From: Pseudoalteromonas ruthenica
GTDB lineage: Bacteria > Pseudomonadota > Gammaproteobacteria > Enterobacterales > Alteromonadaceae
Direction of reading: 5' to 3'
NCBI RefSeq assembly: GCF_008808095.1
Contig: NZ_CP023396.1
Location: 1,054,001 to 1,118,000, forward strand
DNA: 64,000 nt
Shown here: piece by piece, positions 35,459 through 45,014 of the stretch
Layout of the letters: each line of letters begins with the position of its first letter
How positions within the stretch are numbered: position 1 is the stretch's first letter
Notes under the pieces: model-generated
Databases searched by the model: none
The model's input: only the letters and a program-made list of their open reading frames with translations
What the model was told of the DNA's origin: nothing
Program-made: the position numbers and the translations under genes

Positions 35459-36382
35459 CTACAGGTCTTTCAATTTAACGTAGATTTCCATTTCTACGTA
35501 GCCATCAACTCTTGCATCATTCAGATAACGCTCCAACATTGGAAAGTTGTCGGGTTCGACCCCGCTATTTGGCAGCCAGTCAGAATAAATACCTAGCTGG
35601 GCCTGAATCGTTTCCTCTGGACTGCCCTTAAAATAGGCGACGGCATACTTACCTTTTGGAATTTCAGATGGCGAAAATGGCGGCTTTATACTCACGTTTT
35701 CGCCAACCACTATAGAGGCGCTGTAGCGGCACCTATCCTCGGGAGTGACTGTTGGGTTATCAAACGCGAAGGCAAAGCGCTGTTGTTCGTCCGCTTTTAT
35801 GCCATTATTCGTTGCCCATTCAATTATTTTATCCCATGCGTTATATATAGACTCAGGCTCATAGCCTCGTTGTGAGGCTAAAGTACATACGCGCTGGGTA
35901 TCAAGGTCTTTGATCTCAACATTCATATTTATATCCTTCGATTTAGTTTTAATCATCACTTCATTTGTGATGTGCGCAGGATATAAATCGCGAGGATGGA
36001 AATCTTTTCCATATTTGCTAAAGATTTTTCCAATCTTGCTATTTTTAACTTTCTCTGGGTTTCGTATTTGTGATGGCGTGAAGCCAAAGTGAAGCTTAAC
36101 GGCTTTTGCGAAGTTGGCACTTGATGAAAAACCACAGGCTAAGGCTATTTCGGTGACTGTTAACTGGTCTTTAAAGATTAATAAATTCGCAGCTCGCTCA
36201 AGTCTTCGCCGAGCGATGTAATCGTTGACGGTTTCACCGATAACCCCGGTAAAAATACGATGAAAGTGATAAGGCGAGAAATGGCTAACCTTTGCCACAT
36301 CAGCAAGGGAAATTTTTTCCGTTAAATGAGTTTCAATGTATTGGATTACTCTCTCAATGCGCTTTTTATATTCTCTGTCCAT
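35459..36382 (-). CDS. AraC-family regulator with GyrI-like effector domain
   Basis: 307 residues. The N-terminal AraC DNA-binding domain (about 1-110) has two helix-turn-helix motifs: LADVAKVSHFSPYHFHRIF and VTEIALACGFSSSANFAKA. The C-terminal half (about 155-305) is GyrI/Rob-like: RGYEPESIYNAWDKIIEWA, FAFDNPTVTPEDRCRYSASI, PKGKYAVAYFKGSPEE, YLNDARVDGYVEMEIYV. Members bind small hydrophobic molecules and often control efflux or stress genes. No target gene is obvious next to it. It marks the right limit of the integron-derived region. Confidence 0.9.
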   Translation of the reverse strand: MDREYKKRIERVIQYIETHLTEKISLADVAKVSHFSPYHFHRIFTGVIGETVNDYIARRRLERAANLLIFKDQLTVTEIALACGFSSSANFAKAVKLHFGFTPSQIRNPEKVKNSKIGKIFSKYGKDFHPRDLYPAHITNEVMIKTKSKDINMNVEIKDLDTQRVCTLASQRGYEPESIYNAWDKIIEWATNNGIKADEQQRFAFAFDNPTVTPEDRCRYSASIVVGENVSIKPPFSPSEIPKGKYAVAYFKGSPEETIQAQLGIYSDWLPNSGVEPDNFPMLERYLNDARVDGYVEMEIYVKLKDL

Positions 36383-36510
36383 AGAAACCTGATTTAAAAT
36401 ATGGCTACTGTGATATTTCCTGCCACAGTATTAAAGGTGAAGCGGGGCAGTGAGCTTACCACCTGCTAGTGGCTTAGCACAGCAGGCAGCAAGGCGGGTA
36501 TAAAGCGCGG

Positions 36511-36846
36511 TTAGGCTTTTTTCACAAACTTAGCGGTGACCATCATTTCACCTACGCCATCGACCTTACAGTCGAGCTCATGGTCTTTACTGTCTTGAAT
36601 GCGGCGGATCACGGCTTTGGTGCCGATTTTCATGACCATTGAGCTGCCTTTTACTTTCAAGTCTTTGGCAAGGGTCACCTTGTCGCCTTCATTTAATACC
36701 GTACCGTTGGCGTCTTTGGCTGTGATCGCTTCTTCTTCTTCGATTTGATTGGGGTCCCATTCATAGGCGCATTCAGGGCAAATCAATTGGTTTTGGTCTT
36801 GATACACGTATTGTGAATCACATTTTGGGCAAGGAGGAAGAGACAT
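36511..36846 (-). CDS. PhnA/YjdM-like zinc-ribbon protein
   Basis: 111 residues. The N-terminal zinc ribbon (PPCPKCDSQYVYQD...LICPECAYEW) is followed by the YjdM/PhnA domain: VKDANG-like AKDANGTVLNEGDKVTL, KVKGSSMVMKIGTKA and MVTAKFVKKA. This family was once called alkylphosphonate utilisation PhnA, but its role is unresolved. The gene is complete and stands alone. Confidence 0.92.
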   Translation of the reverse strand: MSLPPCPKCDSQYVYQDQNQLICPECAYEWDPNQIEEEEAITAKDANGTVLNEGDKVTLAKDLKVKGSSMVMKIGTKAVIRRIQDSKDHELDCKVDGVGEMMVTAKFVKKA

Positions 36847-36922
36847 ACTATTTAACTACTGAGATTGACAATAGCGCCAATGATAAAGGCTGGGACGGGA
36901 TTTTGCGAGTGCCTTCACACAC

Positions 36923-36950
36923 AAAAAAGCCCCAAACAAGTTGGGGCTTA
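36923..36950 (-). terminator. Terminator of the M16 peptidase gene
   Basis: On the minus strand TAAGCCCCAA, short loop, TTGGGGCTTTTTT, 17 bases past the peptidase stop. Confidence 0.85.
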
Positions 36951-36966
36951 GTATATTACCTTAGCT

Positions 36967-39756
36967 TTAGTCTAAGTAAGTGACTTCACCTAGGTTCAAG
37001 CTTTCGATTTGCTCTTTGATTTTAGCAACATCGCCAACAATCACCCATGTAAGCTGCTTGGGCTTAATAAGTGACTGTGCCTGCTTAGCGATAGCCTGCG
37101 TGTCTGGCTGTTGCACTAGCTGCGGGTATTTTTCTAAATAGCTTACGTCGCGGCCATTGTCGTAGGCATCAGCCAGGGCATTAAGCAGAGAACGTTTCTT
37201 CTCATAGCGACCTGGCAGTTTCGCTATTTTATTGGCAACCACTTTGTCCAGCTCTTCTTGAGTAGCTGGTTGCTCGCCAATATAGCCGTTAAGCTCTTTC
37301 AGAATTTCCTGCATTGACTCTTTGGTCTTATCGGTTTGCACTGGGGCAAACACAAAGAACGTACTTTGTGCGTCGGTATCCATTAAAATAGTCCGAGCAC
37401 CGTAAGACCACCCCTTGTCTTCACGTAAATTCATATTCATACGTGAGGTGAAACTGCCGCCGATGATGGTGTTCATCATATCCAAGGTCACTTCTTGCTG
37501 GGCGTCAGTGTCGTTGGCATCTGGTCCCAGCAACCCAGAAATAATCAATGACTGCGGCGAGTCTGGTTTATCAAGTACAAAGACCCGCGCTTGCTCGGCA
37601 TTATCCACCGTCGGAATATCTAAACTAGGCGCCGCTTGTTGTGGTGCCTGCCAGCTTGCTAAGGCTTGTTCAAGGCTTTGCTTCAATTGCGCTTGGTCAA
37701 TATCGCCGACAACCACTAAGCGCGCAAGATCAGGGCGCATCCATTTCTCGGTGTAGGCGAGCAAATCATCACGGCTAATTGCCGCTACTGATTCTTCGTT
37801 ACCGGTACCGGTCAGCGGTTTACCGTAAGGGTGGCTGGCGCCGTATAGCAGGGGCGGTAATACGCGTAGGGCATTGCTCATAGGCCGTGCCTTTTCTTGC
37901 TTGATTTGCTGCAAAATTAGTGTGCGCACGCGCTCAATGTCGCTGTCATTAAAGCTGGGGTTTTGCAGTACTTCAGAAAACAGCGCTAAGCTTTGTTGCC
38001 AGTTAATAGCCATGGCCGACATCGACAGCGAGGTCTTATCAAGGCTTGCACTGGTGTCGATCGATGCGCCAAGTTTTTCGAGCTCTTCAGCAAGGGCCAA
38101 GGCCGATAACTCACCGGCGCCCTCATCAAGCATATTGGCGGTGAAATTGGCCACGCCTGGCTTGTTATTATCGTCACTGGCGGTACCGGCAGATATATCT
38201 AAGCGCATATTAATCACCGGTGTGTCGCTGCGCTGAGATAACACCACTTCAAGGCCATTACTTAGGGTAAACGTATTCACCTCGGGCAAGTCAAGACTCG
38301 GGACGTCACCTGCACCCGGTACTCCAGTGGAACGATCAACGCCTTGTTCGTTGGCGCTAAGCTCGGCAAATGGGTGCACGGTCAACACAAAGTCGCCACT
38401 GCTTAGCCAGCGCTCGGCGGCGCCTTGTACATCGCTGGTTGTGGTGTTGCTGGTAATTTCAAACGCGCGTTTATAGTAGCCTGGGTCGTTGTGATACACG
38501 GCACCGGAGGCAAGTACATCAGATTTACCGCCAAAGCCGCCCACGCCTTCTACTTGTTTTACCCACTCAGCGGCGTTAGAGAACTTAATACGGTTAAGTT
38601 CATCAGTGGTTGGGCCCTTAGCAATGATGTTAGCAATTTCTTCATCGATGATGGCTTCGATTTTTTCAATATTTGACTTATCAAGGGCATCAACACCAAT
38701 GATCAGCTGACCCGCTAAGGTGCGCAGGTAGTTAAAGCTAAATACGTTAGATGCTAATTGCTCATCGTACACCAAGCGTTGATACAAACGCGAATTCTTA
38801 CCACCGGCTAACACGTCACTTAGCAGGTTTAAATACTCGCCATCGGTGGTGCCTTTTTCTGCGGTGTTCCACACCTTCACTATACGCGAAGCAGGTACGC
38901 GGTCTTTGATCACCATGCGCGATTGCTCATCACGCTTGGCTATCCACTTTTCCAGTTTGGCTACCGGTTTACCCGGTTTAATATCGCCAAAGTATTTGTT
39001 GGCCTTTTTCTTCGCAGTCTCAACATCAATATCACCGGCTAGCACTAACACAGCGTTATTGGGGCCGTAGTAGTCTTTAAACCACTGATGCACATCGTCT
39101 AACGATGCCGCATTCAAGTCTTCCATCGAGCCGATGACTGACCATGAATAAGGGTGGCCCTGTGGGAAAGTGTATTTCCACACGTTATTCCACATGGTGC
39201 CATAAGGCTGAGCTTCACCTTGGCGTTTTTCATTTTGTACTACGCCGCGTTGCTCATCGAGCTTGTCTTGAGTGATGGCGCCTAGCAAGTGGCCCATACG
39301 GTCAGACTCCATCCACAATGCCATATCAAGGGCAGGGGTCGGCACGTTTTGGAAATAATTGGTTCTATCTGAGTTAGTGGTACCATTTTGCTCGGTGGCA
39401 CCCGCGCGCTCGAATGGTCCGAAATACTCGTCGTCGTAGTTTTCCGTGCCATTAAACATTAAGTGCTCGAATAAGTGCGCAAAGCCGGTTTTACCCACCT
39501 GTTCGTTTTTAGCGCCTACGTCATACCACACGTTCACCGCCACAATTGGCGCTTTACGGTCGGTGTGCACGACCACGGTGAGGCCATTGTCCAGGGTGAA
39601 CGTTTGATAATCGATATTAACGAATGGCAGCGCTGGCGCTGCAGTTTGTTCCGCCTGTTGGGTTGCGGAGGTATTCGTTTGCGACGCAGTGCTTGCGCAG
39701 CCGCTGAGGGATAACATCACGGCGACACTAATCGCGCTTAAAGACATCTTATTCAT
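36967..39756 (-). CDS. Two-module M16 zinc peptidase, lipoprotein
   Basis: 929 residues. The signal sequence has lipobox LSLSGCAS (Cys20), so it is probably anchored to a periplasmic membrane face. The first M16 module carries the inverted zinc motif HLFEHLMFNG (HxxEH) near residue 92, with the distal Glu expected around NEKRQGEAQP. The second module (from about 500: NTFTLSNGLEVVLSQ) is the inactive partner, lacking HxxEH, as in the clam-shell pairs of pitrilysin-like enzymes. It likely degrades peptides in the periplasm. Single gene with its own terminator. Confidence 0.92.
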   Translation of the reverse strand: MNKMSLSAISVAVMLSLSGCASTASQTNTSATQQAEQTAAPALPFVNIDYQTFTLDNGLTVVVHTDRKAPIVAVNVWYDVGAKNEQVGKTGFAHLFEHLMFNGTENYDDEYFGPFERAGATEQNGTTNSDRTNYFQNVPTPALDMALWMESDRMGHLLGAITQDKLDEQRGVVQNEKRQGEAQPYGTMWNNVWKYTFPQGHPYSWSVIGSMEDLNAASLDDVHQWFKDYYGPNNAVLVLAGDIDVETAKKKANKYFGDIKPGKPVAKLEKWIAKRDEQSRMVIKDRVPASRIVKVWNTAEKGTTDGEYLNLLSDVLAGGKNSRLYQRLVYDEQLASNVFSFNYLRTLAGQLIIGVDALDKSNIEKIEAIIDEEIANIIAKGPTTDELNRIKFSNAAEWVKQVEGVGGFGGKSDVLASGAVYHNDPGYYKRAFEITSNTTTSDVQGAAERWLSSGDFVLTVHPFAELSANEQGVDRSTGVPGAGDVPSLDLPEVNTFTLSNGLEVVLSQRSDTPVINMRLDISAGTASDDNNKPGVANFTANMLDEGAGELSALALAEELEKLGASIDTSASLDKTSLSMSAMAINWQQSLALFSEVLQNPSFNDSDIERVRTLILQQIKQEKARPMSNALRVLPPLLYGASHPYGKPLTGTGNEESVAAISRDDLLAYTEKWMRPDLARLVVVGDIDQAQLKQSLEQALASWQAPQQAAPSLDIPTVDNAEQARVFVLDKPDSPQSLIISGLLGPDANDTDAQQEVTLDMMNTIIGGSFTSRMNMNLREDKGWSYGARTILMDTDAQSTFFVFAPVQTDKTKESMQEILKELNGYIGEQPATQEELDKVVANKIAKLPGRYEKKRSLLNALADAYDNGRDVSYLEKYPQLVQQPDTQAIAKQAQSLIKPKQLTWVIVGDVAKIKEQIESLNLGEVTYLD

Positions 39757-39883
39757 GGTAGTCCTTGTTATTCTATTTATGAGTCCAGTAGTAACTTAGC
39801 ATGATTTTGTAACCAGCGGCATCATCGACGCGAGCACTGGAGAGTTACAAATGTAAGAAAATATGTTTAGTTATTTAAAGTAT

Positions 39884-39911
39884 AAAAAAAACCCCTCAAA
39901 TGAGGGGTTTT
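39884..39911 (-). terminator. Terminator of the liu/CoA-transferase operon
   Basis: Stem AAACCCCTCA/TGAGGGGTTT with an AA loop, followed on the minus strand by a run of Ts. It lies 60 bases past the end of the CoA-transferase beta subunit gene. Confidence 0.85.
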
Positions 39912-39970
39912 GGGTAACACAGTGCCAACTAGCACTGGGAATGAGGATGGTACATTAACGGGGTGTCCCG

Positions 39971-40630
39971 TTAGTCAAAGCGCATCTCGGGAACATCGCC
40001 TTCAACGATGAGTTTCCCTGCGGTTTTGCTGATTATTTCATCAACACTAACACCGGGTGCACGCTCTAGCAAATGGAACGCGCCGTCTTTGACTTCTAGC
40101 ACTGCGAGGTCAGTCACTATCTTTTTAACGCAATTCACGCCGGTTAGCGGCAGTGTACATTGCTCTAGCAACTTCGAATCACCGTGCTTACTTGCATGGG
40201 TCATGGTGACGATAATGTTTTTCGCCCCCGCCACGAGATCCATGGCGCCGCCCATGCCTTTGATTAATTTCTTGGGGATCATCCACGAGGCGATGTTGCC
40301 TTGCTGATCCACTTCAAATGCACCGAGTACCGTCAAGTCTACATGACCACCACGGATCATGGCAAAGCTATCGGCGCTATTAAATATGGCTGCACCTGTG
40401 GCTGCTGTAACGGTTTCTTTACCCGCATTGATCATATCAGCATCGAGCTCATCTTCGCTGGGGTAGGGACCCATACCCAATAACCCGTTTTCTGATTGCA
40501 ACATTACCTCAATGCCGTGCGGTACATAGTTGGCCACCAGCGTGGGAATACCAATACCTAGGTTAACGTAATATCCGTCTTCGAGCTCTTGCGCCACACG
40601 TTGGGCGATTTGTTCGCGGTTTAATGACAT
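39971..40630 (-). CDS. 3-oxoacid CoA-transferase subunit B
   Basis: 219 residues; beta subunit of a two-subunit succinyl-CoA (or acetate):acetoacetate CoA-transferase. GYYVNLGIGIPTLVANYVP opens the fold, and the catalytic glutamate lies in LQSENGLLGMGPYP. IRGGHVDLTVLGAFEVD and WMIPKKLIKGMGGAMDLV are conserved. It is last in the liu operon, where it would activate acetoacetate made by HMG-CoA lyase. Twelve bases separate it from subunit A. Confidence 0.93.
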   Translation of the reverse strand: MSLNREQIAQRVAQELEDGYYVNLGIGIPTLVANYVPHGIEVMLQSENGLLGMGPYPSEDELDADMINAGKETVTAATGAAIFNSADSFAMIRGGHVDLTVLGAFEVDQQGNIASWMIPKKLIKGMGGAMDLVAGAKNIIVTMTHASKHGDSKLLEQCTLPLTGVNCVKKIVTDLAVLEVKDGAFHLLERAPGVSVDEIISKTAGKLIVEGDVPEMRFD

Positions 40631-40642
40631 GCTCAGTACTCC

Positions 40643-41344
40643 TTAGGCAGTGCGTGTGGTAACACGTTCAATACGTTTTTCAAAATCGCCTTTGATAACG
40701 CGATTAACGTAAATCCCTGGGGTATGGATTTGGCTGGGCTCCAACTCGCCCGGCTCGACAATCTCTTCCACCTCAGCAACGGTAATTTTACCCGCCGTTG
40801 CGGCCATGGGGTTGAAGTTCATGGCCGTATGGCGAAATACCAAGTTGCCGTAGCGGTCGGCTTTCCACGCCTTAACAATGGCAAACTCACCGGTGACTGA
40901 TTCTTCGAGAATATAGGGGCGACCATTAAATTCTTTCACTTCTTTGCCTTCGGCGACTGGTGTGCCGTAGCCAGTGGCGGTGTAAAAGGCTGGAATACCG
41001 GCACCGCCGGCGCGCATCTTCTCAGCCAAGGTGCCTTGTGGGGTGAGCTCAACTTCTAATTCGCCATCCAGCATTTGTCTTTCGAATAGGGCGTTTTCAC
41101 CGACGTAAGACGCCATGATTTTTTTAATTTGTTTATCTTCGAGTAGCACACCAAGGCCGAAGTCATCCACGCCACAGTTATTAGAAACCACGGTGAGGTC
41201 TTTCACCCCTAGGCGTTTAATTTCACTAATGAGGCCTTCTGGGATCCCGCACAGGCCAAAGCCGCCTGCGATCACGGTGTCACCGTCTTTAATTCCCGCC
41301 ATTGCATCGGCGTAACTGGTGACTACTTTGTCAAAACCGGACAT
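40643..41344 (-). CDS. 3-oxoacid CoA-transferase subunit A
   Basis: 233 residues; alpha subunit of the same CoA-transferase. The CoA-binding loop [16 protein letters not shown] is near residue 25, followed by [28 protein letters not shown] and the [14 protein letters not shown] block. It follows the HMG-CoA lyase gene by 23 bases. Together with subunit B it links leucine breakdown to acetoacetyl-CoA and hence to the thiolase encoded across the divergent promoter. Confidence 0.93.
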   Translation of the reverse strand: MSGFDKVVTSYADAMAGIKDGDTVIAGGFGLCGIPEGLISEIKRLGVKDLTVVSNNCGVDDFGLGVLLEDKQIKKIMASYVGENALFERQMLDGELEVELTPQGTLAEKMRAGGAGIPAFYTATGYGTPVAEGKEVKEFNGRPYILEESVTGEFAIVKAWKADRYGNLVFRHTAMNFNPMAATAGKITVAEVEEIVEPGELEPSQIHTPGIYVNRVIKGDFEKRIERVTTRTA

Positions 41345-41367
41345 GTCTACGCACTCCTTCGTTGTTG

Positions 41368-42273
41368 TTATTGGTCACAGTGGGCAAGAACGGCGTTTGC
41401 GACCTTGCTTTGTGGTTGTTTATCAAGGGCGCGGCATATTGCTGCGCCTGTCTGTGCCAATCTTTGTAAATCAATACCTGGGTTGATGCCAAGCTTTTGT
41501 AATAGATAAACCACATCTTCGGTGGCAACATTTCCTGACGCGCCTTTGGCGTAGGGGCAACCACCGAGTCCCGCCACGGCACTGTCAATGGTGGCAATCC
41601 CCATTTTGAGCGCCGTGTAGATGTTACTGATGGCTTGGCCGTAGGTATCATGAAAGTGTACCGCTAGCTTGTCAGCGCTAATATCTTGCAATAGCACGCT
41701 CAGCAGGCTTTCTACCTGATTGGCTGTGCCCACACCAATGGTGTCGCCAAGGCTGACTTCGTAACAGTCTAAATCGAGCAGCTGCTGGCTGACCTCGAGC
41801 ACCTTTTGAGCGCTGACTTCGCCTTGATATGGGCACCCCAGCACACAGCTTACATAGCCGCGCACCTTGATGCCGTTAGCCTGAGCCAAAGCCACCACTG
41901 GGCGAAAGCGCTCTATGCTCTCATCAATGCTGCAATTAATGTTTTTGTTGGTAAAGGCTTCACTGGCCGCAGTAAAAATAGCAAATTCGCCCACCCCGGC
42001 TTGCAGTGCAAGCTCAGCTCCTTTTAGGTTGGGTGTCAGGGCGCTGAATAATACTTCATCGGGGCGCTCAATAGCGGCAAATACCGCGCTGGAGTCGGCC
42101 ATTTGTGGCACCCACTTCGGTGAAACAAAGGCGCCGCCCTCAATATGTTTAAGCCCAGCGTCACATAAACCATTTATCAGCGCGACCTTGGCAGCCAAGG
42201 GCACACTGGTTTCGTTTTGCAGGCCATCGCGGGCCCCAACTTCGACGATGCGCACTTGATTAGGCATGGCCAT
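41368..42273 (-). CDS. liuE: Hydroxymethylglutaryl-CoA lyase
   Basis: Splits HMG-CoA into acetyl-CoA and acetoacetate, the last leucine-specific step. 301 residues. [12 protein letters not shown] is at the N-terminus with the substrate-binding Arg/Asp, [13 protein letters not shown] follows the family pattern, and the metal/active-site segments HFHDTYGQA and the Cys-containing [20 protein letters not shown] are present. The start overlaps the liuD stop by one base (TAATG). Confidence 0.94.
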   Translation of the reverse strand: MAMPNQVRIVEVGARDGLQNETSVPLAAKVALINGLCDAGLKHIEGGAFVSPKWVPQMADSSAVFAAIERPDEVLFSALTPNLKGAELALQAGVGEFAIFTAASEAFTNKNINCSIDESIERFRPVVALAQANGIKVRGYVSCVLGCPYQGEVSAQKVLEVSQQLLDLDCYEVSLGDTIGVGTANQVESLLSVLLQDISADKLAVHFHDTYGQAISNIYTALKMGIATIDSAVAGLGGCPYAKGASGNVATEDVVYLLQKLGINPGIDLQRLAQTGAAICRALDKQPQSKVANAVLAHCDQ

Positions 42274-44225
42274 TAGCTGTGCTCCTCGACCACGGCAAGT
42301 AACGCGCCATGACTAACGAGCTCACCCTCGCCATAGCAGTAACTGCTTAACACGCCATCATGAGGAGCATTAAGCGTATACTCCATTTTCATGGCTTCCA
42401 TGACCACGATGGCATCGCCTTGAGAGACCTCAGCACCAAGCGCCTGCAGGTGTTTGACCACTGTGCCATTCATTGGCGCGGCAAGGGCGTCGTTGGCACT
42501 TTGCTCAGCGCCAATGTAGTGCTTCGATGCCAGCTCAAACTGGAATTGTTGGGCGTCACGCATCACACACAAATGCTCGCTATCAACGGTGGCATCGGCG
42601 CTAAAGCGCTGGCCATCGACCACCACCACATAGTGGTTGCCATGGCGTTCGCCATTAATGTTATAGCGCTGACCATCAATATCCACCGACATCCCGGTGG
42701 TGGCCACATGCATGACCACATCGTGACCAATAAGCGGCACGACAACTTCATTGACTGAGTTGAGCTTAAAGCCCGCTAAACGTTGCCACGGTGAGGCGCT
42801 CGATTGCTGAGTATTTAATTGGCAGAAATACACCCAAGCGGCCATCGCCAATGTATGGGCATCGGCTTGGGGCTCAACGGTCAATGCATCGCTGTGACTG
42901 TCAATAAAATGGGTATCCATGGTGCCTTGTTGCAACGGCTCGGCTTGTGTCAGTGCCAATAAAAAGCCAATATTCGCTTTTACCCCGGCAATATGAGTCT
43001 GTTTTAGGGCATCAGCCAAAAGCGCTAAGGCCTGCTCACGGTTATCGCCGGTAACAATAAGTTTGGCTACCATGGGGTCGTAAAATGGGCTTATTTCATC
43101 GCCACTGGTCACCCCGGTATCAATACGTACCTGTGCGCTGGCTGGTGGAAATTGCACATGGGTAAGGGTGCCGCTACTGGGCATAAATTGCTGCGCCGGG
43201 TCTTCGGCGTAAATGCGTGCTTCAAAGCTGTGCCCGCTAATGCGCACCTGCTCTTGCGTTAATGGCAAAGGCTGCCCTGAAGCAATGGCAATTTGCCATT
43301 TCACTAAATCAACACCGGTGACCATCTCCGTGACCGGGTGCTCAACCTGTAGTCGGGTGTTCATCTCCATGAAGAAGAACTCTTCACCACAGAGTAAAAA
43401 CTCCACCGTACCGGCGCCGACATAATCAATGGCCTGCGCACAGCGCACAGCGGCTTCGCCCATAGCGGTGCGTAAGGCATCACTGAGTCCGGGGGCGGGC
43501 GCCTCTTCAATCACTTTTTGGTGACGGCGCTGCAAAGAGCAGTCGCGATCGCCAAGGTAGATGCAATTTCCCGACTTATCGGCAAACACTTGCACTTCAA
43601 CGTGACGCGGGGTGTCCACATAGCGTTCAATGAGCACCAGATCATTGCCAAAACTACTGGCTGCCTCGCGTTTTGCGCCCTCAAGGTGCTCGACGAAGTC
43701 GGCTTTGTCACGCACTACGCGCATGCCTTTACCGCCGCCGCCATAGGCCGCCTTAATAAGTACGGGGTAACCGATTTTATCTGCCTCTTGGCGTAAAAAC
43801 TCGGTGTCTTGTTGGTCGCCATAATAACCGGGAACCAGTGGTACATTAGCCGCTGCCATAATTTCTTTGGCGCGGGTTTTAGAGCCCATGGCTTCGATGC
43901 TTTTGGCACTGGGGCCAATAAACGTCAGGCCTTCGCGCTCGCAGCGCTCGGCAAAGGCTTCGTTTTCAGATAGGAAGCCGTAACCGGGGTGAATGCAGTC
44001 GGCCGCCGCCTGCTTGGCAACGCGAAACAAGGTCTCAATATCTAAATAGGATGATTTGCTTGGTGCCGGACCAATATGAAAGGCACTATCGGCTAATTTA
44101 ACGTGTTGTGCATTGGCATCGGCGTCGGAATAGACGGCGATGGTGTGCAGCCCCATGGCCTTAGCACTGCGGATAATGCGGCAGGCGATTTCACCGCGAT
44201 TGGCGATTAAAATTCGTTTTAACAT
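42273..44225 (-). CDS. liuD: Methylcrotonyl-CoA carboxylase biotin-containing alpha subunit
   Basis: 650 residues. Biotin carboxylase domain (about 1-450): ILIANRGEIACRI, PGYGFLSEN, ATP-grasp loop KAAYGGGGKGMR, GDRDCSLQRRHQKVIEEAPA, FMEMNTRLQVEHPVTE. The C-terminal biotinyl domain has the lysine in MEAMKMEYTL near residue 615. It carboxylates biotin and, with LiuB, converts 3-methylcrotonyl-CoA to 3-methylglutaconyl-CoA. It is separated by three bases from liuC and overlaps liuE. Confidence 0.95.
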   Translation of the reverse strand: MLKRILIANRGEIACRIIRSAKAMGLHTIAVYSDADANAQHVKLADSAFHIGPAPSKSSYLDIETLFRVAKQAAADCIHPGYGFLSENEAFAERCEREGLTFIGPSAKSIEAMGSKTRAKEIMAAANVPLVPGYYGDQQDTEFLRQEADKIGYPVLIKAAYGGGGKGMRVVRDKADFVEHLEGAKREAASSFGNDLVLIERYVDTPRHVEVQVFADKSGNCIYLGDRDCSLQRRHQKVIEEAPAPGLSDALRTAMGEAAVRCAQAIDYVGAGTVEFLLCGEEFFFMEMNTRLQVEHPVTEMVTGVDLVKWQIAIASGQPLPLTQEQVRISGHSFEARIYAEDPAQQFMPSSGTLTHVQFPPASAQVRIDTGVTSGDEISPFYDPMVAKLIVTGDNREQALALLADALKQTHIAGVKANIGFLLALTQAEPLQQGTMDTHFIDSHSDALTVEPQADAHTLAMAAWVYFCQLNTQQSSASPWQRLAGFKLNSVNEVVVPLIGHDVVMHVATTGMSVDIDGQRYNINGERHGNHYVVVVDGQRFSADATVDSEHLCVMRDAQQFQFELASKHYIGAEQSANDALAAPMNGTVVKHLQALGAEVSQGDAIVVMEAMKMEYTLNAPHDGVLSSYCYGEGELVSHGALLAVVEEHS

Positions 44226-44228
44226 AGC

Positions 44229-45005
44229 TTATCCTTGTTGTTGCCAGGCTGGAGCTTGCTTTTCAAAAAACGCCGTAAGCCCAGTTTGGCCCTCGTCGCT
44301 GACGCGGATCGCGGCGATACGCTCGGCGGTCAGTTGGCGTAAAGAATCATCGATGGGCTGATGAGCCACCTCGGCAATTAGGCGCTTCGCTGCTTTGACT
44401 GCTTGCGGGCCATTATCGGCTAATTTACTGAGCAGTTGCTCGGCGCTGGCGTCCAGATCGTCACTGAGCTCGTGGATCAGCCCGAGCGTTTGTGCTTGCT
44501 CGGCGTTAAATACCTCTGCGGTGAGGAAATAACGTCGCGCATTGCGCTCGCCCATGGCGTTGATCACGTAAGGACTGATCACGGCAGGAATAAGCCCCAG
44601 TTTGACTTCTGACAGGCAGAACTTGGCGCTGCTATCGGCGAGGGCAATGTCGCAACAGGCAATGAGCCCCAGCGCGCCGCCAAAAGCGGCCCCTTGCACT
44701 AAACACACCGTGGGCAGGGGACACTCATACAGCACCTGCATCAAGCGTGCGAGCTCCATGGAGTCAGCTACGTTATCCTCGAAGCTATTATCCTTCATGG
44801 ATTTCATCCAGTTTAAATCGGCCCCAGCGGAGAAGTGCTTGCCTTCACTTTTAAGTACCAAAGCGCGTACATCTAAGGTGCTGGCATGCTCGATACAGCG
44901 GATCATTTCGTTGATAAGCACATCGTCAAAGGCGTTGTGTTTTTCAACACGGGCCAAGGTTAAGATGGCGATGCGACTTTTAGTTATTGTTAATGTGACA
45001 GACAT
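44229..45005 (-). CDS. liuC: Methylglutaconyl-CoA hydratase (crotonase family)
   Basis: 258 residues of the enoyl-CoA hydratase/isomerase superfamily. The oxyanion-hole segments are FSAGADLNWMKSM and GAAFGGALGLIACCDIA, and FCLSEVKLGLIPAVISPYV carries the catalytic-glutamate region. The position between liuB and liuD assigns it to 3-methylglutaconyl-CoA hydration in leucine catabolism. Confidence 0.92.
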   Translation of the reverse strand: MSVTLTITKSRIAILTLARVEKHNAFDDVLINEMIRCIEHASTLDVRALVLKSEGKHFSAGADLNWMKSMKDNSFEDNVADSMELARLMQVLYECPLPTVCLVQGAAFGGALGLIACCDIALADSSAKFCLSEVKLGLIPAVISPYVINAMGERNARRYFLTAEVFNAEQAQTLGLIHELSDDLDASAEQLLSKLADNGPQAVKAAKRLIAEVAHQPIDDSLRQLTAERIAAIRVSDEGQTGLTAFFEKQAPAWQQQG

Positions 45006-45014
45006 AGCGCCTCC